Assembly: GCA_013388455.1 (NCBI GenBank)
Contig: JACAFF010000003.1
Span: forward strand, 77,675 to 141,674
Reading direction: 5' to 3'
Length of the DNA stretch: 64,000 nucleotides
Source of the DNA: Nitrospirota bacterium
Lineage (GTDB): Bacteria; Nitrospirota; Thermodesulfovibrionia; Thermodesulfovibrionales; SM23-35
Shown here: positions 8,585 to 17,266 of the stretch, piece after piece
Numbering within the stretch: the stretch's first letter is position 1
Layout of the letters: every line of letters begins with the position of its first letter
The notes under the pieces: model-generated
Database searches by the model: none
The model's input: only the letters and a program-made list of their open reading frames with translations
Told to the model about the DNA's origin: nothing
Position numbers and translations under genes: made by a program

Positions 8585-9667
8585 ATGAACAGTTCTTTTT
8601 TATTTGGTCTATCAACAATGGCTTATATTTTTGCAATGATGATATATATAACTTATCTTGCTTTCAGAAAGAGTTCTGTTGGAATTTTTGCAACAATAAT
8701 AACTGTTATTGGCTTTGTCTCCCAGACCTTTGCTATTTTTCTTAGATGGAAAGAATTTGCTGATCTCAGCGGGTTAGGTCTTATACGTTCTGCACCTCTT
8801 ACAAATCTATATGAATCGCTCATATTTTTTGTATGGTGCCTGATACTAGGATATCTGATTATTGAATTCAAATTCAAAAACCGTTCATTCGGCGCATTTA
8901 TAACTCCTATTGCTGGTCTTGCACTGGCATTCATCGATCTCACCGGTGTTACAAAGGAAATTCAACCTCTTGTCCCTGCATTGAAAAGCAACTGGTTGTT
9001 AGCTCATGTAACGATGAGTTTTCTTTCATATGCTGCATTTGCTTTATCATTTAGTACAAGCATTATGTATCTGATTTTCACAACTGAAAAAGGGAAAGAT
9101 TTATCGTATGTATTCTGGACAATAACATTCGGATGTTTTGTTGTAATCCTTATTGCAATGGGCATTGATTTTCTCACTTTTAAAGTTGCGGTAAAGCCGG
9201 ATATCTTCATTAAAAGTTATCTGTTTAAATCTTCATTTATGAATCCATCGGGTATTATTAAAATAATCAGCTGGATTGTAACAATTGCCGTTCTTTTTCT
9301 TGTGTGGAAATATGGCTATATCCTGAAAACAGCTATCATGAAATTCAATATAAGTTCTGAAATACTTGATGAAATAACATATAAGAGTATTGCTGTAGGA
9401 TTTCCAATCTTTACTCTCGGAGGACTTATTTTTGGTGCTGTATGGGCAGATCAGGCATGGGGTAGATACTGGAGCTGGGATCCAAAAGAAACCTGGTCAC
9501 TGATAACATGGTTTATATATGCATTCTATTTACACGGCAGGATGATAAGGGGATGGAGGGGTAAAAAAATAGCGATTGTTGCAGTTATCGGTTTCACTGC
9601 AGTGATGTTCACATATCTCGGAGTTAATTTACTCCTTTCTGGACTTCATGCATATGGCTCAAAATAG
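8585..9667 (+). CDS. ccsA: System II cytochrome c assembly protein CcsA/ResC
   Basis: Polytopic haem-handling protein that works with ResB. About eight hydrophobic helices are visible over 360 residues. The tryptophan-rich WWD-type haem motif is clear near residue 295 (W-G-R-Y-W-S-W-D-P-K-E-T), and conserved histidines follow (Y-L-H-G-R, and G-L-H near the C-terminus). ATG at 8585 has a GGGAGA ribosome-binding site. Organisms with unusual haem-attachment motifs sometimes have dedicated CcsA isoforms; whether this one handles the CX5CH sites seen further on is unknown. Confidence 0.92.
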   Translation: MNSSFLFGLSTMAYIFAMMIYITYLAFRKSSVGIFATIITVIGFVSQTFAIFLRWKEFADLSGLGLIRSAPLTNLYESLIFFVWCLILGYLIIEFKFKNRSFGAFITPIAGLALAFIDLTGVTKEIQPLVPALKSNWLLAHVTMSFLSYAAFALSFSTSIMYLIFTTEKGKDLSYVFWTITFGCFVVILIAMGIDFLTFKVAVKPDIFIKSYLFKSSFMNPSGIIKIISWIVTIAVLFLVWKYGYILKTAIMKFNISSEILDEITYKSIAVGFPIFTLGGLIFGAVWADQAWGRYWSWDPKETWSLITWFIYAFYLHGRMIRGWRGKKIAIVAVIGFTAVMFTYLGVNLLLSGLHAYGSK

Positions 9668-9917
9668 AAACCAAACGCCTAACAGAAAACGTTGAACGCT
9701 TTCCTCCACAACTAAATATTGATCTACATTGTTGAAACAATAGATTATAGCTTCAGAAACCCAACTCAGTAAATACAGATATTAGGGCAGTTCAACAATA
9801 AGTGTATATATGTTTGGCTTGCAGCCGCAAAAGACACCTATTCTTGAAAATATAAATATTTTTAAGATAACATATTATTAGCAGTAATTAGACTTCAACG
9901 GAGGTAGATAAAAAACT

Positions 9918-10760
9918 ATGAATAACATAAAAACAATGGTTCTTCTTGTAGCGTTAACTCTCATCCTTGTATGGGCTGGGGGTGCGCTTGGCGGCAAGCA
10001 GGGAATGACCATAGCTCTGATCTTTGCTATTGGAATGAACTTTTTTGCATACTGGTTCAGTGACAAAATAGTATTGAAAATGTATGGAGCAAAAGAAGTA
10101 ACAGAGTCAGAAGCTCCTGAGCTTTTCGCAATGGTAAGAAGACTTGCTCAGAAAGCAGAAATACCCATGCCCAGAGTCTATATTATTGATGCAGACCAGC
10201 CAAATGCATTTGCAACTGGAAGAAACCCGAAACATGCTGCTGTTGCAGTAACAACGGGTATTATGCGTATTTTGACAAATGAAGAACTTCAGGGAGTAAT
10301 AGGGCATGAACTTGCACACGTAAAACATCGTGATATTCTTATCAGCACAATAGCTGCAACTATTGCAGGAGCAATAAGTTATCTTGCACAAATGGCACAA
10401 TGGGCAATGATCTTCGGTGGTCATAGGGGAGATGATGACGAAGGTGGAAATCCGATTGCCGCTATTATTATGATGATTGTTGGTCCTATAGCAGCAATGA
10501 TTGTTCAGATGGCTATCTCGAGATCAAGGGAGTATGCAGCAGATGCAGGTGGTGCAAAGATTGTAGGTAATCCAAGATATCTTGCAGGTGCACTCAAAAA
10601 ACTTCATATGGCATCTCAGAAAATACATATGCAGGCAAATCCAGCAACATCCCATATGTTTATTGTTAATCCATTATCAGGAGGTGGTCTGTTAAAACTT
10701 TTCAGTACACATCCTCCTATTGAGGAACGTATAGCAAGACTAAATTCTATGAGCCTTTAA
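9918..10760 (+). CDS. htpX: membrane zinc metalloprotease HtpX
   Basis: Stress-related membrane endopeptidase (M48) that degrades misfolded membrane proteins. Two N-terminal membrane helices (about 6-24 and 28-47) precede the catalytic HELAH motif (H130, E131, H134). Two more hydrophobic segments follow, then the third zinc ligand region S-R-E-Y-A-A-D. Length 280 matches HtpX. A good ribosome-binding site GGAGGT lies 13 bases before the ATG. The 250 bases upstream contain no gene, and I see no convincing heat-shock promoter there. Confidence 0.93.
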   Translation: MNNIKTMVLLVALTLILVWAGGALGGKQGMTIALIFAIGMNFFAYWFSDKIVLKMYGAKEVTESEAPELFAMVRRLAQKAEIPMPRVYIIDADQPNAFATGRNPKHAAVAVTTGIMRILTNEELQGVIGHELAHVKHRDILISTIAATIAGAISYLAQMAQWAMIFGGHRGDDDEGGNPIAAIIMMIVGPIAAMIVQMAISRSREYAADAGGAKIVGNPRYLAGALKKLHMASQKIHMQANPATSHMFIVNPLSGGGLLKLFSTHPPIEERIARLNSMSL

Positions 10761-10837
10761 GTCAATATAATATCGTAATATCGGCTCTATTTATGCTTGA
10801 CTCTACAAATCTCCTTTGTCCAAAATATTGTTAAATT

Positions 10838-11800
10838 ATGAAAGCTCTGGTGACAGGAGCTACAGGATTTATTGGTAGCCATCTTTGTGAGGAACTTATT
10901 AAGAGAGGCTATAAGGTTACGTGTCTCTCAAGAAAAACATCTAACTTAAAATGGATAGAAAACCTTAACATAAATGTTGTTAACGGTGATTGCACAATAT
11001 CAGAATCTTTAATTAATATAGTTTCAAATTTTGATTATGTTTTCCATATTGCAGGACTTACGAAATCTATAACAAGTAATGATTTTTATAACATAAATAC
11101 AAAAGGCACGGAAAATCTATTAAAAGCCACTGTCAAAAGAAATCCGAATATACAAAGGTTTATCTATCTTAGCAGTCTTGCTGCTGTGGGGCCCAGTAAA
11201 AATGGAAACCCTGTAAACGAATATTCGCATCCGTCACCTGTATCTGATTACGGGAAAAGCAAACTCGAAGGTGAAAAAGCTGTTTTGAAATATAAAGATA
11301 TAATACCGGTAACTATAATAAGGCCTCCCGCTGTTTATGGCCCAAGAGATAAAGATATGCTGTTAATATTCAAGATGATCAAAAAGGGTTTTTTCTTTGA
11401 TCTCGGGAAATGTTATTATTCACTATTATACGTAGAAGACCTCGTTCGTGGCATTATATCATGTGCTGAAAACAAGCAAGCTGATGGGAAGATATATTTT
11501 ATATCAGATGATAAAGCATATAGTGGCGAGGAAATAGCCATATATATATCATCTGCATTAAATGTAAAGCCACGTCATTTAAAGGTTCCGAAATTTTTTA
11601 TGCCCTTTTTCGCATTTATGAATGAAAGAATAAATAAATATGGTATCATCAATAGAGACAGGATAAAGGATTTCAGATATTCACATTGGATTTGTGATGC
11701 AAAACTGGTACGTGAAGAAATAAATTTCATACCAGAAGTCACAATTAAGGAAGGTATAAAATGGACAGCAGACTGGTACAGAATTCACAGATGGCTATAA
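10838..11800 (+). CDS. NAD-dependent epimerase/dehydratase (possible ceramide-reductase-type)
   Basis: Extended short-chain dehydrogenase. It has an N-terminal Rossmann glycine motif G-A-T-G-F-I-G (about 7-13) and a catalytic Y-x3-K in S-D-Y-G-K-S-K (about 144). On its own only an NAD(P)-linked sugar epimerase or 3-beta-HSD-like reductase can be called. The next gene overlaps it by 10 bases and encodes a serine palmitoyltransferase-type enzyme, with an acyltransferase-like gene after that. Such a reductase (CerR) belongs to the bacterial ceramide pathway described in Caulobacter, so a ceramide or long-chain-base reductase role is inferred from context. Confidence 0.75.
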   Translation: MKALVTGATGFIGSHLCEELIKRGYKVTCLSRKTSNLKWIENLNINVVNGDCTISESLINIVSNFDYVFHIAGLTKSITSNDFYNINTKGTENLLKATVKRNPNIQRFIYLSSLAAVGPSKNGNPVNEYSHPSPVSDYGKSKLEGEKAVLKYKDIIPVTIIRPPAVYGPRDKDMLLIFKMIKKGFFFDLGKCYYSLLYVEDLVRGIISCAENKQADGKIYFISDDKAYSGEEIAIYISSALNVKPRHLKVPKFFMPFFAFMNERINKYGIINRDRIKDFRYSHWICDAKLVREEINFIPEVTIKEGIKWTADWYRIHRWL

Positions 11801-12987
11801 AAAAATCATCAGATATATTTGATAAGTGTTACCGTTTTGATAAGGCAAAGTTTTTTATAGCTCAAGGATTATATCCATATTTCAGGGTCATAGAGAGTGC
11901 ACAGGATCCTGAGATTATAATGAATGGCCGCAGAATGATTATGGTTGGTTCAAATAATTATCTTGGACTTACAAACCATCCAAAAGTTAAAGAGGCAGCA
12001 ATAGAAGCTATCAAAAAGTATGGTACAGGTTGTGCAGGTTCAAGGTTTCTTAATGGCACTCTTGATATACATGTGAAACTCGAGGAAAAACTTGCACGCT
12101 TCATGAGAAAAGAAGCAGCTTTAGTCTTCTCTACTGGATTTCAGGTAAACTTAGGGGTAATATCTTCACTCGTGAGTAAAGAGGATGTTGTATTAATAGA
12201 TAAGATGGATCATGCAAGCATAATCGATGGGTGCAGACTTTCCTTCGGCGATATAAGAAAATTTAAGCATAATGACATTTTAGATCTTGAAAGAGTTTTA
12301 AAGGAATATGATGAAAAAGGAAAACTCATAGTAGTTGATGGGGTTTTCAGTATGGAGGGAGATATTGTTAAACTTCCAGAAATTTTACAGCTCGCAAAAA
12401 AATATAGTGCACGCTTGATGGTTGATGATGCACATGGCATTGGAGTACTTGGGAACACAGGGCGTGGGACGGCAGAACATTTTAATCTTGAAAATGAAGT
12501 AGATATAATAATGGGTACTTACAGCAAATCCCTTGCTTCTATTGGTGGATTCATTGCGGGGGATGAAGATATTATACACTATGTTAAACATCATGCTCGT
12601 TCTCTTATCTTCAGTGCAAGTCCACCTCCTGCGTCAGTAGCTTCTGTTAGTGCAGCTTTAGATATTATTGAGAATGAACCGGAAAGAAGAGAAAATCTCT
12701 GGAAAAATACAAGAAAAATGTTACAGGGGTTCAAAGATCTTGGTTTTGAAATTGGACCCAGTCAAACCCCGATAATCCCTATTATAGTTGGTGAAGATGA
12801 AAAGGCATTTTCAATGGCAATGATGCTTCAGGATGAAGGTGTCTTTGCAAATGTTGCTGTAACACCAGCAGTCCCTTTTGGAAAGTCTTTGATAAGAACA
12901 AGCTATATGGCAACCCATACGGATGAACACCTTGATATTGTACTTTCAGCGTTTAAAAAAGTAGGCAAGACGCTGGGAATAATATAA
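11791..12987 (+). CDS. alpha-oxoamine synthase, serine palmitoyltransferase-type
   Basis: PLP enzyme condensing an amino acid with an acyl thioester. Visible are the substrate segment [18 protein letters not shown], the PLP-ring Asp/His in D-D-A-H-G-I-G and the Schiff-base Lys in T-Y-S-K-S-L. The wording around GSRFLNGT and the Lys site looks more like bacterial serine palmitoyltransferase than BioF or Kbl, but this is a judgement by eye. I start it at ATG 11791, which overlaps the upstream stop by 10 bases; an in-frame ATG at 11761 would overlap by 40. No bio genes are adjacent, which weighs against 8-amino-7-oxononanoate synthase. Confidence 0.75.
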   Translation: MAIKKSSDIFDKCYRFDKAKFFIAQGLYPYFRVIESAQDPEIIMNGRRMIMVGSNNYLGLTNHPKVKEAAIEAIKKYGTGCAGSRFLNGTLDIHVKLEEKLARFMRKEAALVFSTGFQVNLGVISSLVSKEDVVLIDKMDHASIIDGCRLSFGDIRKFKHNDILDLERVLKEYDEKGKLIVVDGVFSMEGDIVKLPEILQLAKKYSARLMVDDAHGIGVLGNTGRGTAEHFNLENEVDIIMGTYSKSLASIGGFIAGDEDIIHYVKHHARSLIFSASPPPASVASVSAALDIIENEPERRENLWKNTRKMLQGFKDLGFEIGPSQTPIIPIIVGEDEKAFSMAMMLQDEGVFANVAVTPAVPFGKSLIRTSYMATHTDEHLDIVLSAFKKVGKTLGII

Positions 12988-12999
12988 ATGGCACTATTT

Positions 13000-13030
13000 A
13001 GTCATTAGTCATTGGTCACTGGTCAATGGT
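13000..13030. repeat. degenerate 7-bp tandem repeat, copy 1
   Basis: Four consecutive heptamers AGTCATT, AGTCATT, GGTCACT, GGTCAAT followed by GGT. The same degenerate unit recurs near 25100, 27988 and 33839, each time between two genes. Confidence 0.75.
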
Positions 13031-13060
13031 AAAGAAGTTTAGAATAATGACTTATAACCA

Positions 13061-14182
13061 ATGATTGCTGAAGGTATAAGAATAATCGAGGTTAAAACCC
13101 AAAAAGAACTCGATGATTTCATAAAATTTCCATATTTTCTTTATTCTGATAATTTATTTTACATCCCACCTCTAATAAGAGAAATGAAAAAAAAGTTTTG
13201 CCGCACAAAAAACCCTTTTTTTAAGCATGCAGATGTGAGATTCTTTCTTGCTTTTAAAAATGGTAAGACCGCAGGAAGAATAACTTCAATTATTAATTAT
13301 AAACATATCGAATTTCATAATGAAAAAGCAGGGTTCTTTGGTTTTTTTGAATCGATAAATGATCAAAAAGTTGCCTTTGCCCTTTTCGATACTGTGTCTG
13401 AATCACTAAAAAATGCCGGGATGAAAATCATGCGGGGGCCAATGAGCTTTTCAACAAACGATGAGTGCGGTCTTCTAATAGAAGGTTTTGAAACTTATCC
13501 TATGATTATGACTTCTTATAATCCCACCTATTATCGCGAAATTATAGAAACATACGGAATGGAAAAAGCAAAAGATCTTTTCAGTTATATAATTGATATT
13601 CCTGACAAACTACCCGAAAAAATAGAAAGGGCTGCTGAAATAGCTACAAAACGTGGGATACATGTCAGACCGATAAATATAAAGAAGTTTGATGAGGACA
13701 TGGAAAAATTCAGAACTGTATATAATTCTGCATGGGAAAAGAACTGGGGTTTTATCCCTTTGACAGATGAGGAACTTACATATCTCGGGAATGATTTGAA
13801 ACCGTTATTGGTGCCCGATATTACACTTATTGCTGAAAAAGGTAATGAGCCTGTTGGATTTATGGGAATATTACCGGATTATAACTTTGTCCTAAAACAG
13901 ATGAAAGGCAGATTCAACCTTATTAGTATAATGAAGGGTATATATTATTCTAAAAAGATTAAGGATCTAAGACTTTTACTTCTCGGCATAAGAACTGAAT
14001 TCAGGCAGAAGGGTGTTGATGCCCTCTTATTCAGAGAAGGATTTAAAGGAGCAAAAAAAAGAGGTTATAAGAGGGCAGAATTTTCATGGATACTTGAAGA
14101 TAATATTCCTGTTCAGAAGCTTGTTGAAATGATAAAAGGAAGATTGTATAAAAAATATAGAATTTATGAAAAAATACTTTAG
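13061..14182 (+). CDS. GNAT-like N-acyltransferase (possible bacterial ceramide synthase)
   Basis: Soluble 373-residue protein. The C-terminal half has the look of a GNAT acyltransferase fold (about 215-370: P-V-G-F-M-G-I-L-P-D, then I-R-T-E-F-R-Q-K-G-V-D acting as the acyl-CoA or acyl-ACP loop). The N-terminal half contains the conserved-looking stretch G-P-M-S-F-S-T-N-D-E-C-G (about 127-138). It follows the serine palmitoyltransferase-type gene after 73 bases that carry a 7-bp repeat. Context suggests N-acylation of a sphingoid base, as in the Caulobacter pathway. Sequence alone supports only an acyltransferase-like protein. No ribosome-binding site is obvious, so the start is uncertain. 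Confidence 0.6.
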   Translation: MIAEGIRIIEVKTQKELDDFIKFPYFLYSDNLFYIPPLIREMKKKFCRTKNPFFKHADVRFFLAFKNGKTAGRITSIINYKHIEFHNEKAGFFGFFESINDQKVAFALFDTVSESLKNAGMKIMRGPMSFSTNDECGLLIEGFETYPMIMTSYNPTYYREIIETYGMEKAKDLFSYIIDIPDKLPEKIERAAEIATKRGIHVRPINIKKFDEDMEKFRTVYNSAWEKNWGFIPLTDEELTYLGNDLKPLLVPDITLIAEKGNEPVGFMGILPDYNFVLKQMKGRFNLISIMKGIYYSKKIKDLRLLLLGIRTEFRQKGVDALLFREGFKGAKKRGYKRAEFSWILEDNIPVQKLVEMIKGRLYKKYRIYEKIL

Positions 14183-14252
14183 AGAATAATTGAAAATTTC
14201 GATTATTTAATTAATGAAATCTATGAAATGTTAAAATCTTGAAATGTGTTTT

Positions 14253-15632
14253 TCATGGCATAGAATTTGACCTATAATCTTCTATAACATATACCCTATC
14301 TCTTCCCTCCCCTTTTGCAACATATAAAGCATTATCTGATCTTTTAATAAAACTTTCTATATCCTCACTTTCTGGATTATATTCAGCAATACCGAGACTG
14401 AGCGTAACTCTAACTTCTCTTTTTATATTTATTTTAAATGGATAATTTTTTACCATTAAACGAATCCTTTCTGCAATCTCCATTGCTGCTTCCATTGAGG
14501 TCTCTGGCAGAATTATAAAAAATTCATCTCCTCCATATCTACCGATTACATCGATATTACGTAGTGATTCTCTCATCAATAAAGAAACTTCTCTTAGTAT
14601 TCTATCTCCAACATCATGTCCATAAGTATCATTGATTCCTTTAAAATAATCAACATCAATTATTATCAAAGACAACTTAGAACCATATCTTTTAGCCCTG
14701 TTAATCTCCTCTTCTAATTTTTCTATAAGAGCCCTTCTATTAAGAAGTCCTGTCAGATCATCTGTACGTGAAAGGTGTTGCAATTTATCTAACATAAAAT
14801 CTCTTTCAGCTTCGATCATTTTACGATTTGTAACATCCCTTGTATATTCAATGACATGAGATATTTTTCCACCTTTAATAATAGGATATGTATAAATCTC
14901 TAACCAGATATTCATTTCTGGAGGAAAATTTATCTTTTTTTCTTTTGTCTGAGGTTTGCCTGTATCAAAAGTTTCCTTAACTGCACAATTATCACAAATT
15001 GTATTTCTTTGATATAGAACCTTGTAACACAAATTCCCTATCAACTGTTCAATACTTTTTCCTCTAAGCCGGGCATATGATTCGTTTGCCTTAACTATTC
15101 GATAATTATTATCAATAATATTAAACGGATCATTAATGCTTTCAAATATCATCTTGTGAAATATTTCAGATTCACGTAGAGCTAATTCAGAATTTTTAAG
15201 CTCTGTTATGTCAATCGCAATTTCCATTCGAACATAGCGCTTATCAGGCCAAAGAATTGCCTTGTCAATGCAATGATACCATCGCCCTGTTTTCTTATTC
15301 TGAAAACACCAGGTAACTGGTGGTGCTGGTTTGCCATTTATGAGTATACGATTGTTTGTACAAAATTCACAAGGCTTATTTTGTCCATCTTGAAATACTT
15401 CAAAGCATTTTTTACCTATAATATCATTACCATAATGATCTTTTATATATTTATTGACACGCAGGATATTATAATTCTCAATATCAGAAATATATACTAT
15501 CCCGTCAATTCCATCCAAGATTGAAAACATTTCATCCACTATCTCCTTCGCAGCTTCGATTTCTAGCCTTCTAATCCTATCTCTTGAATTTTTCTTATCT
15601 AATATATTTTTTGAACTTTTATATTTAACCAC
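14253..15632 (-). CDS. diguanylate cyclase with two PAS domains
   Basis: Predicted cytoplasmic signalling enzyme making c-di-GMP. PAS 1 spans about residues 35-145 and PAS 2 about 155-270. Both contain paired cysteines (C88/C91 and C213/C216) like the Cys-containing PAS domains common in sulfate and metal reducers. The GGDEF domain (about 285-450) has an intact GGDEF at 367-371 and an RxxD inhibition site at 358-361, so it should be active and product-inhibited. There is no membrane segment. It begins 21 bases after the stop of the octahaem cytochrome and is probably the last gene of that transcription unit. Confidence 0.9.
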   Translation of the reverse strand: MVKYKSSKNILDKKNSRDRIRRLEIEAAKEIVDEMFSILDGIDGIVYISDIENYNILRVNKYIKDHYGNDIIGKKCFEVFQDGQNKPCEFCTNNRILINGKPAPPVTWCFQNKKTGRWYHCIDKAILWPDKRYVRMEIAIDITELKNSELALRESEIFHKMIFESINDPFNIIDNNYRIVKANESYARLRGKSIEQLIGNLCYKVLYQRNTICDNCAVKETFDTGKPQTKEKKINFPPEMNIWLEIYTYPIIKGGKISHVIEYTRDVTNRKMIEAERDFMLDKLQHLSRTDDLTGLLNRRALIEKLEEEINRAKRYGSKLSLIIIDVDYFKGINDTYGHDVGDRILREVSLLMRESLRNIDVIGRYGGDEFFIILPETSMEAAMEIAERIRLMVKNYPFKINIKREVRVTLSLGIAEYNPESEDIESFIKRSDNALYVAKGEGRDRVYVIEDYRSNSMP

Positions 15633-15653
15633 TATATATCATCCTCTCAAAAA

Positions 15654-17045
15654 TCAAAACGAATCTCTGCCATATGAAAAAGAACCATGGTAATGGCAAC
15701 AATTGCAATTTATTGCCTCCCATAGTCTGTTACACGGTTGTAAGCCTCCTCCTCCACTTGACCCCCCATGGCAAGTATTACAACTGCCTCCTGTATAAAA
15801 CGGATCCGTAGAATTTCCGTGATGGATATGGTAATACCTATTTGGAGTACAATTTGTATCAAACTCATAATCATCTTTATGGCACCTATTGCATAGATAA
15901 GCCATCTCTTTATTTGTATCATTAAATGGTGGTATTTGGCCTGAAGTATAACAATTATCTGTTGATTGAATATTCGTTATAATACCGTTTAGTAATCCAC
16001 CATTTACTTCTCTCCTTATTAATACTCTGTTAGGTGAACCATGTGGTTCATGACAATCTGTGCATGCAAGCACCTTACCCATAATAGACCCATAAGGATT
16101 ATCCATACTTATTGCTATATCAGCATCTTTTTTACCATGTTTGTCACCAGAGGCACCCCAGTTAATAATTCTTAGATTTCTCCCGAGTGTAGAACTATAT
16201 ATAGTTGAAGTACTATGACAATCAGTGCAAAAAGTGACATAGTCTGTCAAGTTAGAACCATCTGTTGTAGTAGAACCGTCTGGTTCATAGGTGGTGGTAG
16301 AATAACGATAAGGAGCCTGATAATTTGCTGTATAATAACTCATCCTCTCTGTTGAATCGTCTCCCCAGAGACCCCATGCATTATTATCTGTACTATGCTG
16401 GCTTGGTCGAGAAACAGGCCATCCCCTATTGCCAGAAGTATGAAGGTCTCTCTGTGCCCTGTGAGGATTATGACAGGCATTACACGGATTTGAATCAGCA
16501 GTATATCCCCAGGATTTGCTGGTTATTAGAGTCTTAATATTATTAAGGTTATGAGAACTACCTGGATAAGTAAAAGAAAATGCCTCTAAAATATCATTTA
16601 ACGTGTCAGAGGTCCAGCCACCAGCACGATAACTATAACTACGGTTGACAATTCCACCAGACTGAAAAGAACTCAGATCTGTATGACATTTAAAACAAAA
16701 ATTATCCGTCTGGCTTACATGATTAATGTAAAATAATGCATAAGCATTAGGTCCGCCTGTAGGATTTGGTTCACTGCCACCAATCATCGCATGCTGTTCA
16801 TGGCAGTGTGCACAGTTGCCTTTTGAATAACCAAGTGCAGACAAACTCGTCCTGTCCACTCCGAAAGAAGTATCACCGTGAGCAGACTCGAGATAAGGAC
16901 CAGAACTTGCACTGTCAGGCAGAATAAAGCATAGAGATAAGAGCATAGAACATAAAACTAAGAACATTGAGCGAAGAGTAAATCTGCTCTTAATGTTCCA
17001 ATAGTTTCTAATGTAACAGTTTAGTTTCCAGAAACCCTTTTGCAT
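15654..17045 (-). CDS. octahaem c-type cytochrome
   Basis: Secreted or periplasmic electron carrier with eight CXXCH haem sites (CAHCH, CFKCH, CNACH, CTDCH twice, CNRCH, CNTCH, CNCCH) in 463 residues. A hydrophobic signal segment (about 23-45) ends in a D-S-A-S-S-G region. The C-terminus has a Gly-rich stretch (G-G-S-S-G-G-G-G) between the last two haems. Spacing between haems 2, 3 and 4 is wide, unlike the closely packed cytochromes further upstream in the unit. The signal peptide is partly encoded by a degenerate 7-bp repeat. Redox partner is unknown; the neighbours suggest extracellular electron transfer. Confidence 0.88.
   Translation of the reverse strand: MQKGFWKLNCYIRNYWNIKSRFTLRSMFLVLCSMLLSLCFILPDSASSGPYLESAHGDTSFGVDRTSLSALGYSKGNCAHCHEQHAMIGGSEPNPTGGPNAYALFYINHVSQTDNFCFKCHTDLSSFQSGGIVNRSYSYRAGGWTSDTLNDILEAFSFTYPGSSHNLNNIKTLITSKSWGYTADSNPCNACHNPHRAQRDLHTSGNRGWPVSRPSQHSTDNNAWGLWGDDSTERMSYYTANYQAPYRYSTTTYEPDGSTTTDGSNLTDYVTFCTDCHSTSTIYSSTLGRNLRIINWGASGDKHGKKDADIAISMDNPYGSIMGKVLACTDCHEPHGSPNRVLIRREVNGGLLNGIITNIQSTDNCYTSGQIPPFNDTNKEMAYLCNRCHKDDYEFDTNCTPNRYYHIHHGNSTDPFYTGGSCNTCHGGSSGGGGLQPCNRLWEAINCNCCHYHGSFSYGRDSF
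16921..16980 (-). repeat. 7-bp periodic repeat inside the octahaem cytochrome signal-peptide codons
   Basis: Read on the - strand the segment falls into heptamers such as TGTTCTT, AGTTTTA, TGTTCTA, TGCTCTT, ATCTCTA and TGCTTTA. They encode the hydrophobic core of the signal peptide (residues about 23-42). Confidence 0.65.
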
Positions 17046-17077
17046 CCCTAATTCTCCTAACTCTTACATGCCCCTAA

Positions 17078-17170
17078 CCCCTCTTTTTAGAGGGGAATTT
17101 TTGAAAAACCTCTCTATCAAGATGGGAACTATCGGAAAACCCCTCTTAATAAAGAGAAACTTTCGGAAAG
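17078..17170. repeat. three tandem 31-bp hairpin-forming repeats
   Basis: Three contiguous units (17078-17108, 17109-17139, 17140-17170), each an 18-base hairpin-like part followed by a 13-base tail with a TTTTGAAAA or CGGAAA core. Unit 1 forms a perfect 7-bp stem (CCCCTCT / AGAGGGG, loop TTTT); units 2 and 3 are decayed. The array fills most of the space between two cytochrome genes. Confidence 0.8.
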
Positions 17171-17266
17171 AATTGCCTATTACTTTCTCATAAACTTTTT
17201 CCTTTACATTTGTCATTTAATGCCCTGTTATAAATGTTTAATGGCTTCTTTCTCTGACTAATGACT

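Noticed and set aside
9668-9917. Possible small RNA or tRNA between ccsA and htpX
   Set aside because: I could not fold a cloverleaf or find conserved RNA landmarks; only a weak promoter-like TTGAAA is present.
17078-17170. Short regular repeats considered as a CRISPR array
   Set aside because: The units abut with no variable spacers, there are only three, and no cas genes are near.
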